Origin: Acidimicrobiales bacterium
GTDB taxonomy: Bacteria; Actinomycetota; Acidimicrobiia; Acidimicrobiales; SKKL01
Direction of reading: 5' to 3'
Assembly (NCBI GenBank): GCA_034521975.1
Contig: JAXHLR010000009.1
Location: 62,001-126,000 of the forward strand
Length of the DNA: 64,000 nt
In this document: piece after piece, positions 34,383 through 43,168 of the stretch
Layout of the letters: every line of letters starts with the position of its first letter
Position numbering within the stretch: the stretch's first letter is position 1
Translations under genes and position numbers: made by a program
Notes under the pieces: model-generated
Seen by the model: the letters and a program-made list of their open reading frames with translations, nothing else
Database searches by the model: none
Told to the model about the DNA's origin: nothing

Positions 34383-36920
34383 TCAGTTCGTCGAGTCCGA
34401 GCCGCTGTCGCTCGGTCCCGTTCCGTCGCTGGGCTGGTTGGCCCGCTGCAGGCCCGACCGGTAGCGGGACAACATGGCCCGCACCTCCTCGGGTGACCGC
34501 TGTGAGGCGGCAACCGAGGTGGAACTACCCGGGCGTTCGACCGACTCCTCGGCCGGTGCTTGAGCACGCGGCACCCGCCGGACGAGGCCAGCGGAGGTGA
34601 CCCCGCCATCGCTGGGGGTCGAATCGGTGTCACCGTCGCCCGAGCTCATGGCCGCGTCGCTGAACAGGCTCGGTGCGCTGCTCGGTTCACTGGGCGCTGT
34701 CTCATCGGTGTTCCTGTCGTCGTGGTGTTCGTCGTCGGCCGCCGTGGAGTCCTCACCCATGAGCGCAGCCAGGCCGGCATCGAACGCCTCGCCTTCGGGC
34801 ACCGCCGAGGCCAGCGACGTGCTGGCCGGCGCCGGCGACACCCAGTCGGGAGCCGGCTCCTCCGGTTGTGGCAGGTCAGGCTCGAGATCGAGCACCGGCG
34901 TCGACCCTGCCGGCTCGTCGGCGGACGCGGGCTCCGGCTCGGGCGAGGCCACTTCTTCCTTCTGGTCGGGCTCGACGCGGACCTCGGGGGCTGCGTGGAG
35001 CACCGCGTCCGGGAGGGTCACCAGTGCGGTGACACCACCGGTGGGCGAGGACGTGAGGCGGATGTTGATGTCGAAGCGGTCGGCGAGGCGCCCGACCACG
35101 GTGAAGCCGAGCGACCGCGAGAGGGTCAGGCCCACCAGCGGAGGATCGGCCAGGAGCCGGTTGGCCTCCGCGAACTGCTCCTCGCTCATTCCGATGCCCT
35201 GGTCCGAGATCGAGATCACATAGCCGTCGGGGCTCTGGTGCCCGAGGATCTCGACGTTGGTCTCCGGTGGCGAGAACGAGGTGGCGTTCTCCATGAGCTC
35301 GGACAAGAGGTGGGCCACGTCCATGGCGGCGGTGCCGGTCACCATGGCGTCGTCCAGCGACAGCAGGTTGAGCCGGGCAAAGTCCTCGACCTCACCGATC
35401 GCCACTCGCACGACGTCGGCCAACGGCACCGGCTTCGATCGCCGGTGGCCGGTGTCGACCCCGGCCAGCACGAGCAACGACTCTGCGTTGCGCCGCATGC
35501 GGGTGGCCAGGTGGTCGAGCTTGAACAGGTCTTCGAGGACGTCGGGGTCCTCCTCGGAACTCTCGAGCTGGTCGATGAACTCGATCTGGCGGTCGAGCAG
35601 GGTCTGGTTGCGACGAGCGAGGTTGACGAAGATGTCGCCGATGCCCTTGCGCAACAGGCTCGCCTGCTCCTCGGCCACTTCCACCGTCACCCGCTGGATG
35701 GAGTCGAAGGCGTCGGCGAGGTGGCCGATCTCGTCGGTGCGACGCATCCCGATCGGTTCGAGGGTGACCCCGCCTGAACTCTCCGACGGGTTGCGGAGGC
35801 GTTCGACCAGTGCGGGAAGCTGCTCTCCCGAGAGCCGGTCGGCTGCGTCGGTCAGCTCCCGCAGTGGCCGGGTGACACGACGGGCCACGACCACCGCCAG
35901 GACCGCGGACAAGAGGACAGCGGCAGCGGTCACCAACAGGAAGAGCAGCGCCGACTGCTCGGAGTCGCTACGCACCGTCGACACGTAGCTGGACACCTCG
36001 CCCAGGATCTCGTCGCCCAACCCTCCGATGGCCTCGAGTCGGCTCTCGCTGAGGTCGACCCAACGGGCGGCATCGAAGTCGAGCTGAACCGGCTCGCCGA
36101 TCGCGCTGCCGTCGCCGATCCAGTCGATGGAGGTACCGGCCTCCTCGATGACCTGGAGGCGCATGCGCTCGGCTTCCTGGGCCTCGGAGGAGCCGAGGGC
36201 GCCGCGCAGCTCCGACTGCAGCTCGGCGGGCGAGATGTCGTAGAAGAGGGATTCGTAGCGCTCGAACGATGCTTCGGAGTCGCGCATCGACCGCCACAGC
36301 CGGCCCTCGGCGTCGAACTGCCCGTTGGCGAGGGCCACGACGAGCGCGGCGCCGGTCCGGGCCGACGCCTCCTTGGCCTGGGCCAGCGCGGAGAACGAGG
36401 CGAGATCGGCCGACACCTCGACCACGGGCACGGTGTTCGACACCTCGCTCATGAGACTCAGGTGGTCATCGATCGCCGAATCGAAGCCGCTGCGGACGAT
36501 CCAGACGTCGGTCGATTCGGAGTCGATGGTGCTGCGGAACGAATCGATCCTGGAGCGGTGCGCCGCCGCGCTCTCGATCAGCGAGTCGAGCGCCGGGTCG
36601 TCCGAACCGAGCACCGCGTCCGCAGCATCGGAGAAGCGGTCCCACTCGGCATCGGCACGTGCGCGCCGTTCGTCGAGCAGCTCGCTCACGTCCTCGCCGC
36701 TGGCCAGGGCGTACAGCGAGAGGTTGCGCTCCCACTGCATCGTCGTCACCGTCGCACTGCTGGCGGCTGCCAGCTCGATGTACTCGTCGGCAGCGCGCGC
36801 GTCGGACGCCTCCTCGAGACGGTCGTTGGCCCCGACGCCGGCCACCACGACCAGCACGATCAACGGCGGCAGGATGACTGCCAGCAGCTTGGTCCCCAGC
36901 TTGGTGTTTCGCAGCATCAT
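34383..36920 (-). CDS. cvnA: Nitrate/nitrite-sensor-type histidine kinase of a conservon (CvnA type)
   Basis: A membrane sensor kinase of 845 residues. TM1 is near residues 10-30 (VILPPLIVLVVVAGV), followed by an extracellular all-helical NIT domain to about 320, TM2 at about 323-346, HAMP (RRVTRPLRELTDAAD) and an unusual dimerisation helix, FKLDHLATRMRRNAESLLV. A HATPase domain has ELMENATSFSPP (N box), ISDQGIGM (G1) and GLTLSRSLGF. The last 200 residues are Pro/Glu/Ser-rich and disordered. ATG 36920 follows GAGGG; a longer frame exists but lacks a start signal. It is first in the cvnABCD operon and divergent from a DUF4388 gene. The ligand is unknown. Confidence 0.9.
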   Translation of the reverse strand: MMLRNTKLGTKLLAVILPPLIVLVVVAGVGANDRLEEASDARAADEYIELAAASSATVTTMQWERNLSLYALASGEDVSELLDERRARADAEWDRFSDAADAVLGSDDPALDSLIESAAAHRSRIDSFRSTIDSESTDVWIVRSGFDSAIDDHLSLMSEVSNTVPVVEVSADLASFSALAQAKEASARTGAALVVALANGQFDAEGRLWRSMRDSEASFERYESLFYDISPAELQSELRGALGSSEAQEAERMRLQVIEEAGTSIDWIGDGSAIGEPVQLDFDAARWVDLSESRLEAIGGLGDEILGEVSSYVSTVRSDSEQSALLFLLVTAAAVLLSAVLAVVVARRVTRPLRELTDAADRLSGEQLPALVERLRNPSESSGGVTLEPIGMRRTDEIGHLADAFDSIQRVTVEVAEEQASLLRKGIGDIFVNLARRNQTLLDRQIEFIDQLESSEEDPDVLEDLFKLDHLATRMRRNAESLLVLAGVDTGHRRSKPVPLADVVRVAIGEVEDFARLNLLSLDDAMVTGTAAMDVAHLLSELMENATSFSPPETNVEILGHQSPDGYVISISDQGIGMSEEQFAEANRLLADPPLVGLTLSRSLGFTVVGRLADRFDINIRLTSSPTGGVTALVTLPDAVLHAAPEVRVEPDQKEEVASPEPEPASADEPAGSTPVLDLEPDLPQPEEPAPDWVSPAPASTSLASAVPEGEAFDAGLAALMGEDSTAADDEHHDDRNTDETAPSEPSSAPSLFSDAAMSSGDGDTDSTPSDGGVTSAGLVRRVPRAQAPAEESVERPGSSTSVAASQRSPEEVRAMLSRYRSGLQRANQPSDGTGPSDSGSDSTN

Positions 36921-36949
36921 GTCCCTCGCGGACTCGACAGCGGTAGAAG

Positions 36950-36966
36950 CACGAACGCGCTTCGTG
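36950..36966. promoter_or_regulatory. Short inverted repeat upstream of the conservon
   Basis: CACGAA-CGCGC-TTCGTG is a 17-bp perfect palindrome, apart from its centre, 30 bases upstream of the cvnA start, in the 163-bp divergent gap. It may be an operator or a weak hairpin in the leader. The gap also holds a small GGGCC-GTTT-GGCCC hairpin (37017-37030). Confidence 0.4.
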
Positions 36967-37071
36967 ATGCATCTCCATCGGACATGAGTTCCCGATCTTG
37001 AGCGCAGAGCCAAGAGGGGCCGTTTGGCCCATATCGAGCGACGATGGTCGATCGGCGAACCGACGCTTGGC

Positions 37072-37077
37072 TAGCGT
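37072..37077 (+). promoter_or_regulatory. Candidate -10 element TAGCGT for the DUF4388 gene
   Basis: TAGCGT ends six bases before ATG 37084, with no Shine-Dalgarno in between. The layout is identical to that before the nucleotidase gene, which suggests leaderless transcription. Confidence 0.5.
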
Positions 37078-37083
37078 GCCGGT

Positions 37084-37809
37084 ATGAGTTCCAGCACGTC
37101 TGGCTTGGAAGGCCGACTCGACGAGGTCCCCTTCGCCGATGTCCTGCGGCTACTGCAGTCGTCCCGCCAGGAGGGCACCCTGCACCTCGAAGGTGAATCC
37201 TCGATCGTGGTCGTCGTGGCGCCGGACGAGGTCCGCTTGGCGGCCAACGGTGTCGACCTCGGCCTCCGTCAGGCGGTCCTCGGCGGTGGTCTCGTCGATA
37301 CCGGCACCTGGGACCGGGTGGTGGCCGAGACCGCGGACGCCGCCGAGCCGGGTGCGGCGGTCCGGCTCCTCGAGCAGCGCGGTGCCGACCCCCAGCGCCT
37401 GCGGTCGCGCCTCTACGAGCACACGGTGAGCACCTTGTTCGAGCTGCTCCTCCCCAGCGATGCCCGCTTCCACTTCACCCGGGGCGAATCGCATCCCTTC
37501 GCGTCCGAGCCGGGGTTCCCCTTCGACGATGTGCTCGCCGACGTCCGCCACCGGGTCGAGGAGTGGCGCGAGATCGCCACCTCGATCCCGAGCACCGACA
37601 TGGTGCTGCGTCGTACGGCCCGGCTCCCGCTCTCGAGCGGCCCGATCACGTTGTCACCCGAGGAGTTCGAGCTCCTGGGCCTGCTCGACGGCCGGCGCGA
37701 CATCACCCAGCTCATCCAAATCCTCGGCATGAGCGCCTTTCGGGTCATGACCCTGCTGCACCGTCTCGTGCAGGTCGGAGCGGCCGAGCCCGTGGAGGCG
37801 CAGCGGTGA
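37084..37809 (+). CDS. DUF4388 (PATAN-like) domain protein
   Basis: A 241-residue protein. Residues of about 5-100 match the DUF4388/PATAN pattern: LEGRLDEVPFADVLRLLQ, then SRQEGTLHLEGE. The C-terminal region, LSPEEFELLGLLDGRRDITQL, is a winged-helix-like segment common in such proteins. DUF4388 domains occur in two-component and small-GTPase signalling and motility systems, often near roadblock genes. Here the gene is divergent from cvnABCD, so a role in the same pathway is reasonable. A TAGCGT hexamer six bases before the ATG suggests leaderless transcription. The stop overlaps the aminopeptidase start (GTGA), so these two genes are co-translated. Confidence 0.8.
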   Translation: MSSSTSGLEGRLDEVPFADVLRLLQSSRQEGTLHLEGESSIVVVVAPDEVRLAANGVDLGLRQAVLGGGLVDTGTWDRVVAETADAAEPGAAVRLLEQRGADPQRLRSRLYEHTVSTLFELLLPSDARFHFTRGESHPFASEPGFPFDDVLADVRHRVEEWREIATSIPSTDMVLRRTARLPLSSGPITLSPEEFELLGLLDGRRDITQLIQILGMSAFRVMTLLHRLVQVGAAEPVEAQR

Positions 37810-39125
37810 GCTCGGACACCACGATGGCGGCCTCCTCACCCGTCGGCTCCCTGCTCGGCTTCATCGACGCCGCGCCCACGCCGTACCACGCCGTGCACCA
37901 CGCGGCGTCCACGCTGCGCGCCGCAGGGTTCGAGCCCCTCGCTCGCACCGAGGCGTGGCCTGCCGGGGCCGGGCGATGGTACGTGGCCGAAGGCGGCGCG
38001 CTGATCGCCTGGGCCACCACCGAGGGTCCCGCTCCCGAGACGCCCTTCCGGATCGTCGGCGCCCACACCGACAGCCCGAACCTGCGGATCAAGGCCCGAC
38101 CCGACACGGGGCGCGCCGGCTGGCGCCAGATCGGCGTCGAGGTCTACGGCGGGGCGCTGGTCAACTCGTGGCTCGACCGTGATCTGGGCCTGGCCGGGCG
38201 GCTCACGGCCCGCGATGCGGGTGCCCCGATGGGCTACTCCACCCATCTGGTCCACATCGATCGGCCCCTGTTGCGCGTGCCCCAGCTCGCCATCCATCTC
38301 GACCGCGAGATCAACGAGAAGGGTTTGAACCTCAACCGCCAGCAGCATCTCGTGCCGGTGTGGGGCCTCGGCGTACCCGAGCCGGGTGAGCTGGGCGAGC
38401 TCGTCGCGACCGAAGCGGGTGTCGATCCTGCCGCGGTGCTCGGGTGGGACCTCATGCTGCACGACGTGACGCCCTCGACGGTCGCCGGGGTCGATTCCGA
38501 CCTCATCTTCGCTCCCCGGCTCGACAACCTCTTCTCGTGCTTCGCCGGGATCGAGGCCCTCATCGCCGCCGCCGATGCCGAACCCGCCGGCGTGGTGCCG
38601 GTGGTCAGCCTCTTCGACCACGAGGAGGTCGGCAGCACCTCGGCCTCAGGGGCCGCGGGAACGCTGCTCTCCCAGGTGCTCGAGCACCAGCTCGTCGCCC
38701 GCGGCGGCGACCGCGCCGATCTGCTGCGCTCGCTCGCCGGCTCGGTGTGCGCATCGGCCGACATGGCCCACGCCACCCATCCCAACTACGTCGAGCGCCA
38801 CGAACCCGACCACCACATCGTCCTCAACGGCGGCCCGGTGCTCAAGATCAACGCCAACCATCGCTACGCGTCCGACGCCGGCAGCGTGGCGGCGTTTCAG
38901 CTGGCCTGCGACGCGGCCGAGGTCCCGTGCCAGCGCTACATCCACCGCACCGATCTGGCGTGTGGGTCCACGATCGGACCGGTGACCGCGGCGGGCCTGG
39001 CCATCCCCACCGTCGACGTCGGGGTCGCCCAGCTCTCCATGCACTCGGTGCGCGAGCTGGCCGGCGCCGACGACCTGGTCCGCATGGTCGACGCCCTCGG
39101 AGCCTTCCTGGCACCGTCTCGATGA
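37806..39125 (+). CDS. M18 family aminopeptidase
   Basis: A 439-residue metallo-aminopeptidase of the aspartyl-aminopeptidase type. Metal ligands and catalytic residues are visible: IVGAHTDSPNLRIK (His, Asp), FDHEEVGSTSASGA (the Glu-Glu pair), SADMAHATHPNY (Asp), and the C-terminal STIGPVTAAG with a final His in LSMHSVRELAG. It is predicted to remove N-terminal acidic residues from peptides in the cytoplasm as a large oligomer. GTG 37806 overlaps the previous stop by four bases and has GGAGG (37794-37798) seven bases upstream, which fixes the start. Coupling to the DUF4388 gene has no obvious functional reason. Confidence 0.94.
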   Translation: MSSDTTMAASSPVGSLLGFIDAAPTPYHAVHHAASTLRAAGFEPLARTEAWPAGAGRWYVAEGGALIAWATTEGPAPETPFRIVGAHTDSPNLRIKARPDTGRAGWRQIGVEVYGGALVNSWLDRDLGLAGRLTARDAGAPMGYSTHLVHIDRPLLRVPQLAIHLDREINEKGLNLNRQQHLVPVWGLGVPEPGELGELVATEAGVDPAAVLGWDLMLHDVTPSTVAGVDSDLIFAPRLDNLFSCFAGIEALIAAADAEPAGVVPVVSLFDHEEVGSTSASGAAGTLLSQVLEHQLVARGGDRADLLRSLAGSVCASADMAHATHPNYVERHEPDHHIVLNGGPVLKINANHRYASDAGSVAAFQLACDAAEVPCQRYIHRTDLACGSTIGPVTAAGLAIPTVDVGVAQLSMHSVRELAGADDLVRMVDALGAFLAPSR

Positions 39126-39144
39126 CGCGACGCCGGCGCGGTGC

Positions 39145-39174
39145 TTGACCGTCGCTGCCTCCACGACTTAGGTT
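39145..39174 (+). promoter_or_regulatory. Promoter candidate for the DtxR-family regulator / pyrophosphatase operon
   Basis: TTGACC (39145-39150) and TAGGTT (39169-39174) are separated by 18 bp. The -10 is embedded in TTAGGTT, which matches one half of the DtxR/IdeR box; the second half is not recognisable. The leader to GTG 39230 would be about 50 bases. Confidence 0.5.
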
Positions 39175-39229
39175 TCCACGCGTCAAAACTCTGACTTTCC
39201 CCCGTCGCGAACCGCAACGTCGTGAGGCC

Positions 39230-39949
39230 GTGACCGAACCCCCCACGCTCGAACCGATCACCAAGGCCGACCGCGAGATGCTCAAGGCGATCTACCGCCA
39301 GAGCGTCGGCGGCGCCGGCAGCGACCATCCCGTGGCCCACACCGGCGACCTCGCCGAGGCCATGGGGACCTCGCCGGGCACCGCCACGACCCACGTCAAG
39401 CGCCTCGCCGACCGCGGCTTGGTCGTCCACACGCCCTATGTCGGGGTCGCCCTCACCGACCGAGGACGTGCCGCGGCGGTGCGCGCCATCCGGCGGCACC
39501 GTCTGGTCGAGCGCTTCCTCGCCGACGTGTTGGGCTATGACTGGAAGGACGCCGACCGCCTCGCCACCACCTTCGAGCACGAGCTGCCCGACGAGGTCGA
39601 GGAGCGCATCAACACCACGCTCGGGCACCCCGACTCGTGCCCGCATGGATTTCCCATCCCGGAGGCGAGCGCGCTCGATGTGCCACCGCTGCCGCCTCTG
39701 GCCGATCTCGAACCCGGCGATGTCGCCGTGGTCGCCGTGCCCGGATCCACCGATCCGGACATCGTCGAGTTCCTCGACGGGCTCGGGCTGGTGCCCGGTG
39801 CCCGCATCGAGGTGCGCGAGAAACACCCCTTCGACGGACCGCTCGTGGTCCGGGTGGAGGGACACGACCGGACACTGGGGCGACCTGTCGCCAACCAGGT
39901 GTTCGTGCGGTCCGGCGACACCCCGCCGGGCAACCGCAAAGCAAGCTGA
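39230..39949 (+). CDS. DtxR/MntR family metal-dependent transcriptional regulator
   Basis: A 239-residue regulator with the three-domain DtxR layout. It has a winged helix (residues 10-72; HTGDLAEAMGTSPGTATTHVKRLADRGLV), a metal-binding and dimerisation domain (75-140) with RRHRLVERFLADVLGYDW, HELPDEVEERI and HPDSCPHGFPIP, and a C-terminal FeoA/SH3-like domain from about 155. It is expected to repress uptake genes, or control storage, when iron or manganese is bound. GTG 39230 has no strong ribosome-binding site. The membrane pyrophosphatase gene starts 30 bases after its stop, suggesting a two-gene operon, which is an odd pairing. Confidence 0.92.
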   Translation: MTEPPTLEPITKADREMLKAIYRQSVGGAGSDHPVAHTGDLAEAMGTSPGTATTHVKRLADRGLVVHTPYVGVALTDRGRAAAVRAIRRHRLVERFLADVLGYDWKDADRLATTFEHELPDEVEERINTTLGHPDSCPHGFPIPEASALDVPPLPPLADLEPGDVAVVAVPGSTDPDIVEFLDGLGLVPGARIEVREKHPFDGPLVVRVEGHDRTLGRPVANQVFVRSGDTPPGNRKAS

Positions 39950-39979
39950 CCGTCAACCGTCTCTCAGAGGAGACCTGAA

Positions 39980-42076
39980 GTGGAAGCCGTACCGTACCTG
40001 GCAGTAGGAGCCGCCGTCGCCGGCCTGGTTCTTGCCGTCTACTTCTTCAACAACGTGAAGAAGGCGAGCCCCGGCGACGAGAACATGGTCAGGATCATGG
40101 GCGAGATCCAGAAGGGGGCCAAGGCGTTCCTCCGGCAGGAGTACACCTGGGTCGCCGCCTTCGCCGTCGTCCTTGCCGTCCTCATCGCCATCTTCGTCGC
40201 CCCGCTCGGCGCCGTCACCTACGCGATCGGCGCCGTCTTCTCGGCGCTCGCCGGCTATGCCGGCATGACCGTGGCCACCATGGCCAACGCCCGGACCACC
40301 GAAGCCGCCAAGGATGGGCCCGCCAAGGCGCTTCCGCTCGCCTTCCGGGGCGGCGCCGTCATGGGCTTCTCGGTGGCTGGCCTGGCCCTGCTCGGCCTCA
40401 GCCTCGTCTACATCGTGTTCATCCTGTGGCTGCAGGTCGATGACGCCTTCGAGATCCTCACCGCCTTCGGCCTCGGAGCCTCGACCATCGCACTGTTCTC
40501 CCGTGTCGGTGGCGGCATCTACACCAAGGCCGCTGACGTGGGTGCCGACCTGGTCGGCAAGGTCGAGGCCGGCATTCCCGAGGACGATCCCCGAAACCCC
40601 GCCACCATCGCCGACAACGTTGGTGACAACGTGGGCGACGTGGCCGGCATGGGTGCCGACCTGTTCGAGTCCTACGCGGGTTCGATCATCGCTCCGATCG
40701 CCCTCACCGCGTTCGCCTTCGCGCTGGTCGCCGAGGACGTCACCACCGTCGGCATTCTCCCGCTGCTCATGTTCCCGCTGGCGGTCGCCTTCGTGGGCAT
40801 GATCGCCTCGATCATCGGCTCGTTCTTCGTCAAGGCCGGCAGCTCGATCGACGCCAAGTCGCTGTCCCGTGCGCTGCACATGGGCACCAACGTGGCCATG
40901 GGCATCACCGTCGTCGCCACCATCGGCCTCGCCTACTGGATGTTCAGTGGCGACGAGTTCGACCAGCCCATCGGCCTGGCTCTCTCGGTCATCGGTGGCC
41001 TCGCGGTCGGCTACGGCATCGGCAAGGTCGCCGAGTTCTGGACCAGCGACCACTACGCGCCGGTGAAGAAGCTGGCCGGACAATCGGTCACCGGCCCCGC
41101 CACCACCATCCTCGGCGGTATCTCGCTCGGCATGGTGTCGGTCGCGGCGTCGGTCGGGCTCGTCGTCGCCGGCATCGGCCTCGCCTACTGGGGCGGCCAG
41201 ATCGCCTTCGTCGGTGAGATGGACGCCTTCGGCGGCATCTACGGCATCGCCGTCGCCGCCATCGGCATGCTCGCCACCCTCGGTGTGGTCGTGTCGGTCG
41301 ACGCCTACGGCCCGATCGCCGACAACGCCGGTGGCATCGCCGAGATGGCCGAGCTCGACCCGTCGGTCCGTGAGGTCACCGACTCGCTCGACTCGCTGGG
41401 CAACACCACCGCCGCCATCGCCAAGGGCTTCGCCATCGGTTCGGCCGCCCTCACCGCGCTGGCCCTGTTCAAGACCTTCGAGTTCGCGGTGGCCGATGGC
41501 GGGGAGGGGGTCATCCTCGATCTCGACATCGGTTCGGTCGAGGTCTTCATCGGCCTCTTCCTGGGGGCCATGCTTCCGTTCCTGTTCGCCGCGCTCACCA
41601 TCGACGCGGTGGGCCGCGCCGCCCAGCAGATGATCGAGGAGGTCCGCCGCCAGTTCCGCGAGATCCCCGGTCTGCGCGAAGGAGAGCCGGGCGTGTTCCC
41701 CGACTCGGCCACCTGTGTGGCCATCTCCACCAAGGCCTCGCTGCGCGAGATGGTCATCCCGGGCTCGCTCGCTGTGGTCGTGCCGCTGGTCATCGGCTTC
41801 GTCGACGTCAACGCCCTCGGCGGGTTCCTCGCCGGCGCCCTGGTCACCGGGTTCGCACTGGCCATCTTCATGGCCAATGCCGGTGGCGCGTGGGACAACG
41901 CCAAGAAGTACATCGAAGCCGGCCACCACGGGGGCAAGGGCTCCGAGCCCCACCACGCTGCGGTCGTGGGCGACACCGTGGGTGATCCGTTCAAGGACAC
42001 CTCCGGCCCGGCGATGAACATCTTGCTCAAGGTCATGACGATCGTGTCGCTCGTGTTCGCCGGCGCCTTCATCTGA
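39980..42076 (+). CDS. hppA: Membrane-bound ion-translocating pyrophosphatase
   Basis: A 698-residue, about 16-helix membrane pyrophosphatase that couples hydrolysis of PPi to pumping of H+ or Na+. Substrate-binding motifs are GADLVGKVEAGIPEDDPRNP and the Asp-rich DNVGDNVGDVAGMGADL; the C-terminal GDTVGDPFKDTSGPA completes the site. GNTTAAIAKG (residues 474-483) has Ala where K+-independent enzymes have Lys, so the enzyme is predicted to need K+ and may belong to the Na+-pumping branch. GTG 39980 follows AGAGGAGA (39966-39973). It lies downstream of a DtxR-family gene and is followed by a strong hairpin terminator. Confidence 0.95.
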   Translation: MEAVPYLAVGAAVAGLVLAVYFFNNVKKASPGDENMVRIMGEIQKGAKAFLRQEYTWVAAFAVVLAVLIAIFVAPLGAVTYAIGAVFSALAGYAGMTVATMANARTTEAAKDGPAKALPLAFRGGAVMGFSVAGLALLGLSLVYIVFILWLQVDDAFEILTAFGLGASTIALFSRVGGGIYTKAADVGADLVGKVEAGIPEDDPRNPATIADNVGDNVGDVAGMGADLFESYAGSIIAPIALTAFAFALVAEDVTTVGILPLLMFPLAVAFVGMIASIIGSFFVKAGSSIDAKSLSRALHMGTNVAMGITVVATIGLAYWMFSGDEFDQPIGLALSVIGGLAVGYGIGKVAEFWTSDHYAPVKKLAGQSVTGPATTILGGISLGMVSVAASVGLVVAGIGLAYWGGQIAFVGEMDAFGGIYGIAVAAIGMLATLGVVVSVDAYGPIADNAGGIAEMAELDPSVREVTDSLDSLGNTTAAIAKGFAIGSAALTALALFKTFEFAVADGGEGVILDLDIGSVEVFIGLFLGAMLPFLFAALTIDAVGRAAQQMIEEVRRQFREIPGLREGEPGVFPDSATCVAISTKASLREMVIPGSLAVVVPLVIGFVDVNALGGFLAGALVTGFALAIFMANAGGAWDNAKKYIEAGHHGGKGSEPHHAAVVGDTVGDPFKDTSGPAMNILLKVMTIVSLVFAGAFI

Positions 42077-42107
42077 TCGGTCTCAACCGAATCGTCGGTC
42101 CGATGGT

Positions 42108-42141
42108 GCGGGGTCGGCCTCCTGGTGGGGGCCGGCCCCGC
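42108..42141 (+). terminator. Hairpin terminator after hppA
   Basis: GCGGGGTCGGCC (42108-42119) pairs with GGCCGGCCCCGC (42130-42141) over 12 bp, with one G-U wobble and a 10-base loop, 31 bases after the hppA stop. No U-tract follows, as is common for actinobacterial terminators. Confidence 0.65.
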
Positions 42142-42182
42142 GCCGCGCCCGGCCTGGTGCAGGCCGGATACGGATCGGACGC

Positions 42183-42188
42183 TAGGGT
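42183..42188 (+). promoter_or_regulatory. Candidate -10 element TAGGGT for the LLM oxidoreductase gene
   Basis: TAGGGT lies 29 bases before ATG 42218, giving a short leader that contains GGAGGGGG. No clear -35. Confidence 0.4.
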
Positions 42189-42217
42189 GCCTCCCAGATC
42201 AGATGGAGGGGGCCAGC

Positions 42218-43123
42218 ATGCGCATCGGGATCAACGGTTCGGCATCGGCCGGTTCGGTCGACGAGGTCGTGGGCGCGGCGCGCCTCTCCGCCGAGAGTGG
42301 TTTCTCCAGCTTCTGGCTGGCCCAGATCTTCGGCGTGGATGCGCTCACGGCTCTGGCGGTCGCGGGGCGCGAGGTGCCATCGATCGAGCTGGGTACCGCC
42401 GTGGTACCCGTGCAGCCACGACATCCTCAGATGCTGGCTTCGCAGGCGCTGACGGTCCAGGCCGCCACCGACGGCCGGCTGACCCTCGGTATCGGCCTGT
42501 CCCACCAGGTGGTCGTCGAGTCGATGTGGGGCATCTCGTTCGACCGCCCGGTGCAGTACCTGCGTGAGTACCTCGATGCCCTCATCCCGCTGCTCAACGG
42601 CGAGCAGGCCGAGGTCCGCGGCGATCGGATCACCGCGGTCGGCTCGGTCGGCGTGGCCGACGCTGCCGCCCCTCCCCTGCTCATCGCCGCACTCGGCCCC
42701 CGGATGCTCGAGCTCGCCGGCTCGGTCGGTGCCGGCACCATCACCTGGTGCACGGGTCAGCGTGCGCTGGCCGACCACATCGTGCCGAAGATCCACGCCG
42801 CCGCCTCCGCTGCGGGCCATCCCGCGCCCCGTGTGGTGGCGTCGCTACCGGTCTGTGTGACCGACGATCCCGATGCCGAGCGGGGCGCGATCGCCGAAGG
42901 GCTCGCCATCTACGGCACCCTTCCCTCCTACCGCGCGATGCTCGACCTCGACGGTGCCGAGAGCCCCGCCGACATCTCGCTCATCGGCGACGAGGCCACC
43001 GTGACCGCGCAGCTGCGCGACCTCGAGGCGGCCGGCGTCACCGACTTCGCCGCTGCGGTCAGCGCACGGGACCCGGCCGACGCCGCCCGCACCCACCGCC
43101 TGCTGGCTTCGCTGAGCGGCTGA
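42218..43123 (+). CDS. LLM-class (F420-dependent type) oxidoreductase
   Basis: A 301-residue bacterial-luciferase-like TIM-barrel protein. It starts MRIGINGSASAG, followed by SGFSSFWLAQIFG, and has the conserved ELGTAVVPVQPRHPQMLASQA and GRLTLGIGLSHQ strands that hold the deazaflavin. In actinobacteria this subclass usually uses reduced F420 rather than FMN, but the cofactor cannot be proved from sequence. ATG 42218 is chosen for the GGAGGGGGCC just upstream; the frame continues to 42125 without similarity. The substrate is unknown. It is a single-gene unit between the hppA terminator and the MarR operon. Confidence 0.9.
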   Translation: MRIGINGSASAGSVDEVVGAARLSAESGFSSFWLAQIFGVDALTALAVAGREVPSIELGTAVVPVQPRHPQMLASQALTVQAATDGRLTLGIGLSHQVVVESMWGISFDRPVQYLREYLDALIPLLNGEQAEVRGDRITAVGSVGVADAAAPPLLIAALGPRMLELAGSVGAGTITWCTGQRALADHIVPKIHAAASAAGHPAPRVVASLPVCVTDDPDAERGAIAEGLAIYGTLPSYRAMLDLDGAESPADISLIGDEATVTAQLRDLEAAGVTDFAAAVSARDPADAARTHRLLASLSG

Positions 43124-43168
43124 CGCCGCTGGGTTGCGAACCCGGTACTACTTCGCCACACTAACTAT

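Noticed and set aside
39168-39186. A DtxR/IdeR iron box upstream of the DtxR-family gene
   Set aside because: TTAGGTT matches one half-site, but the second half shows almost no match, and the hexamer is explained as a -10 element.
39953-41956. A 667-codon open frame on the minus strand across hppA
   Set aside because: It is a shadow of hppA. The predicted protein is low-complexity and Asp/Gly/Glu-rich with no recognisable fold.
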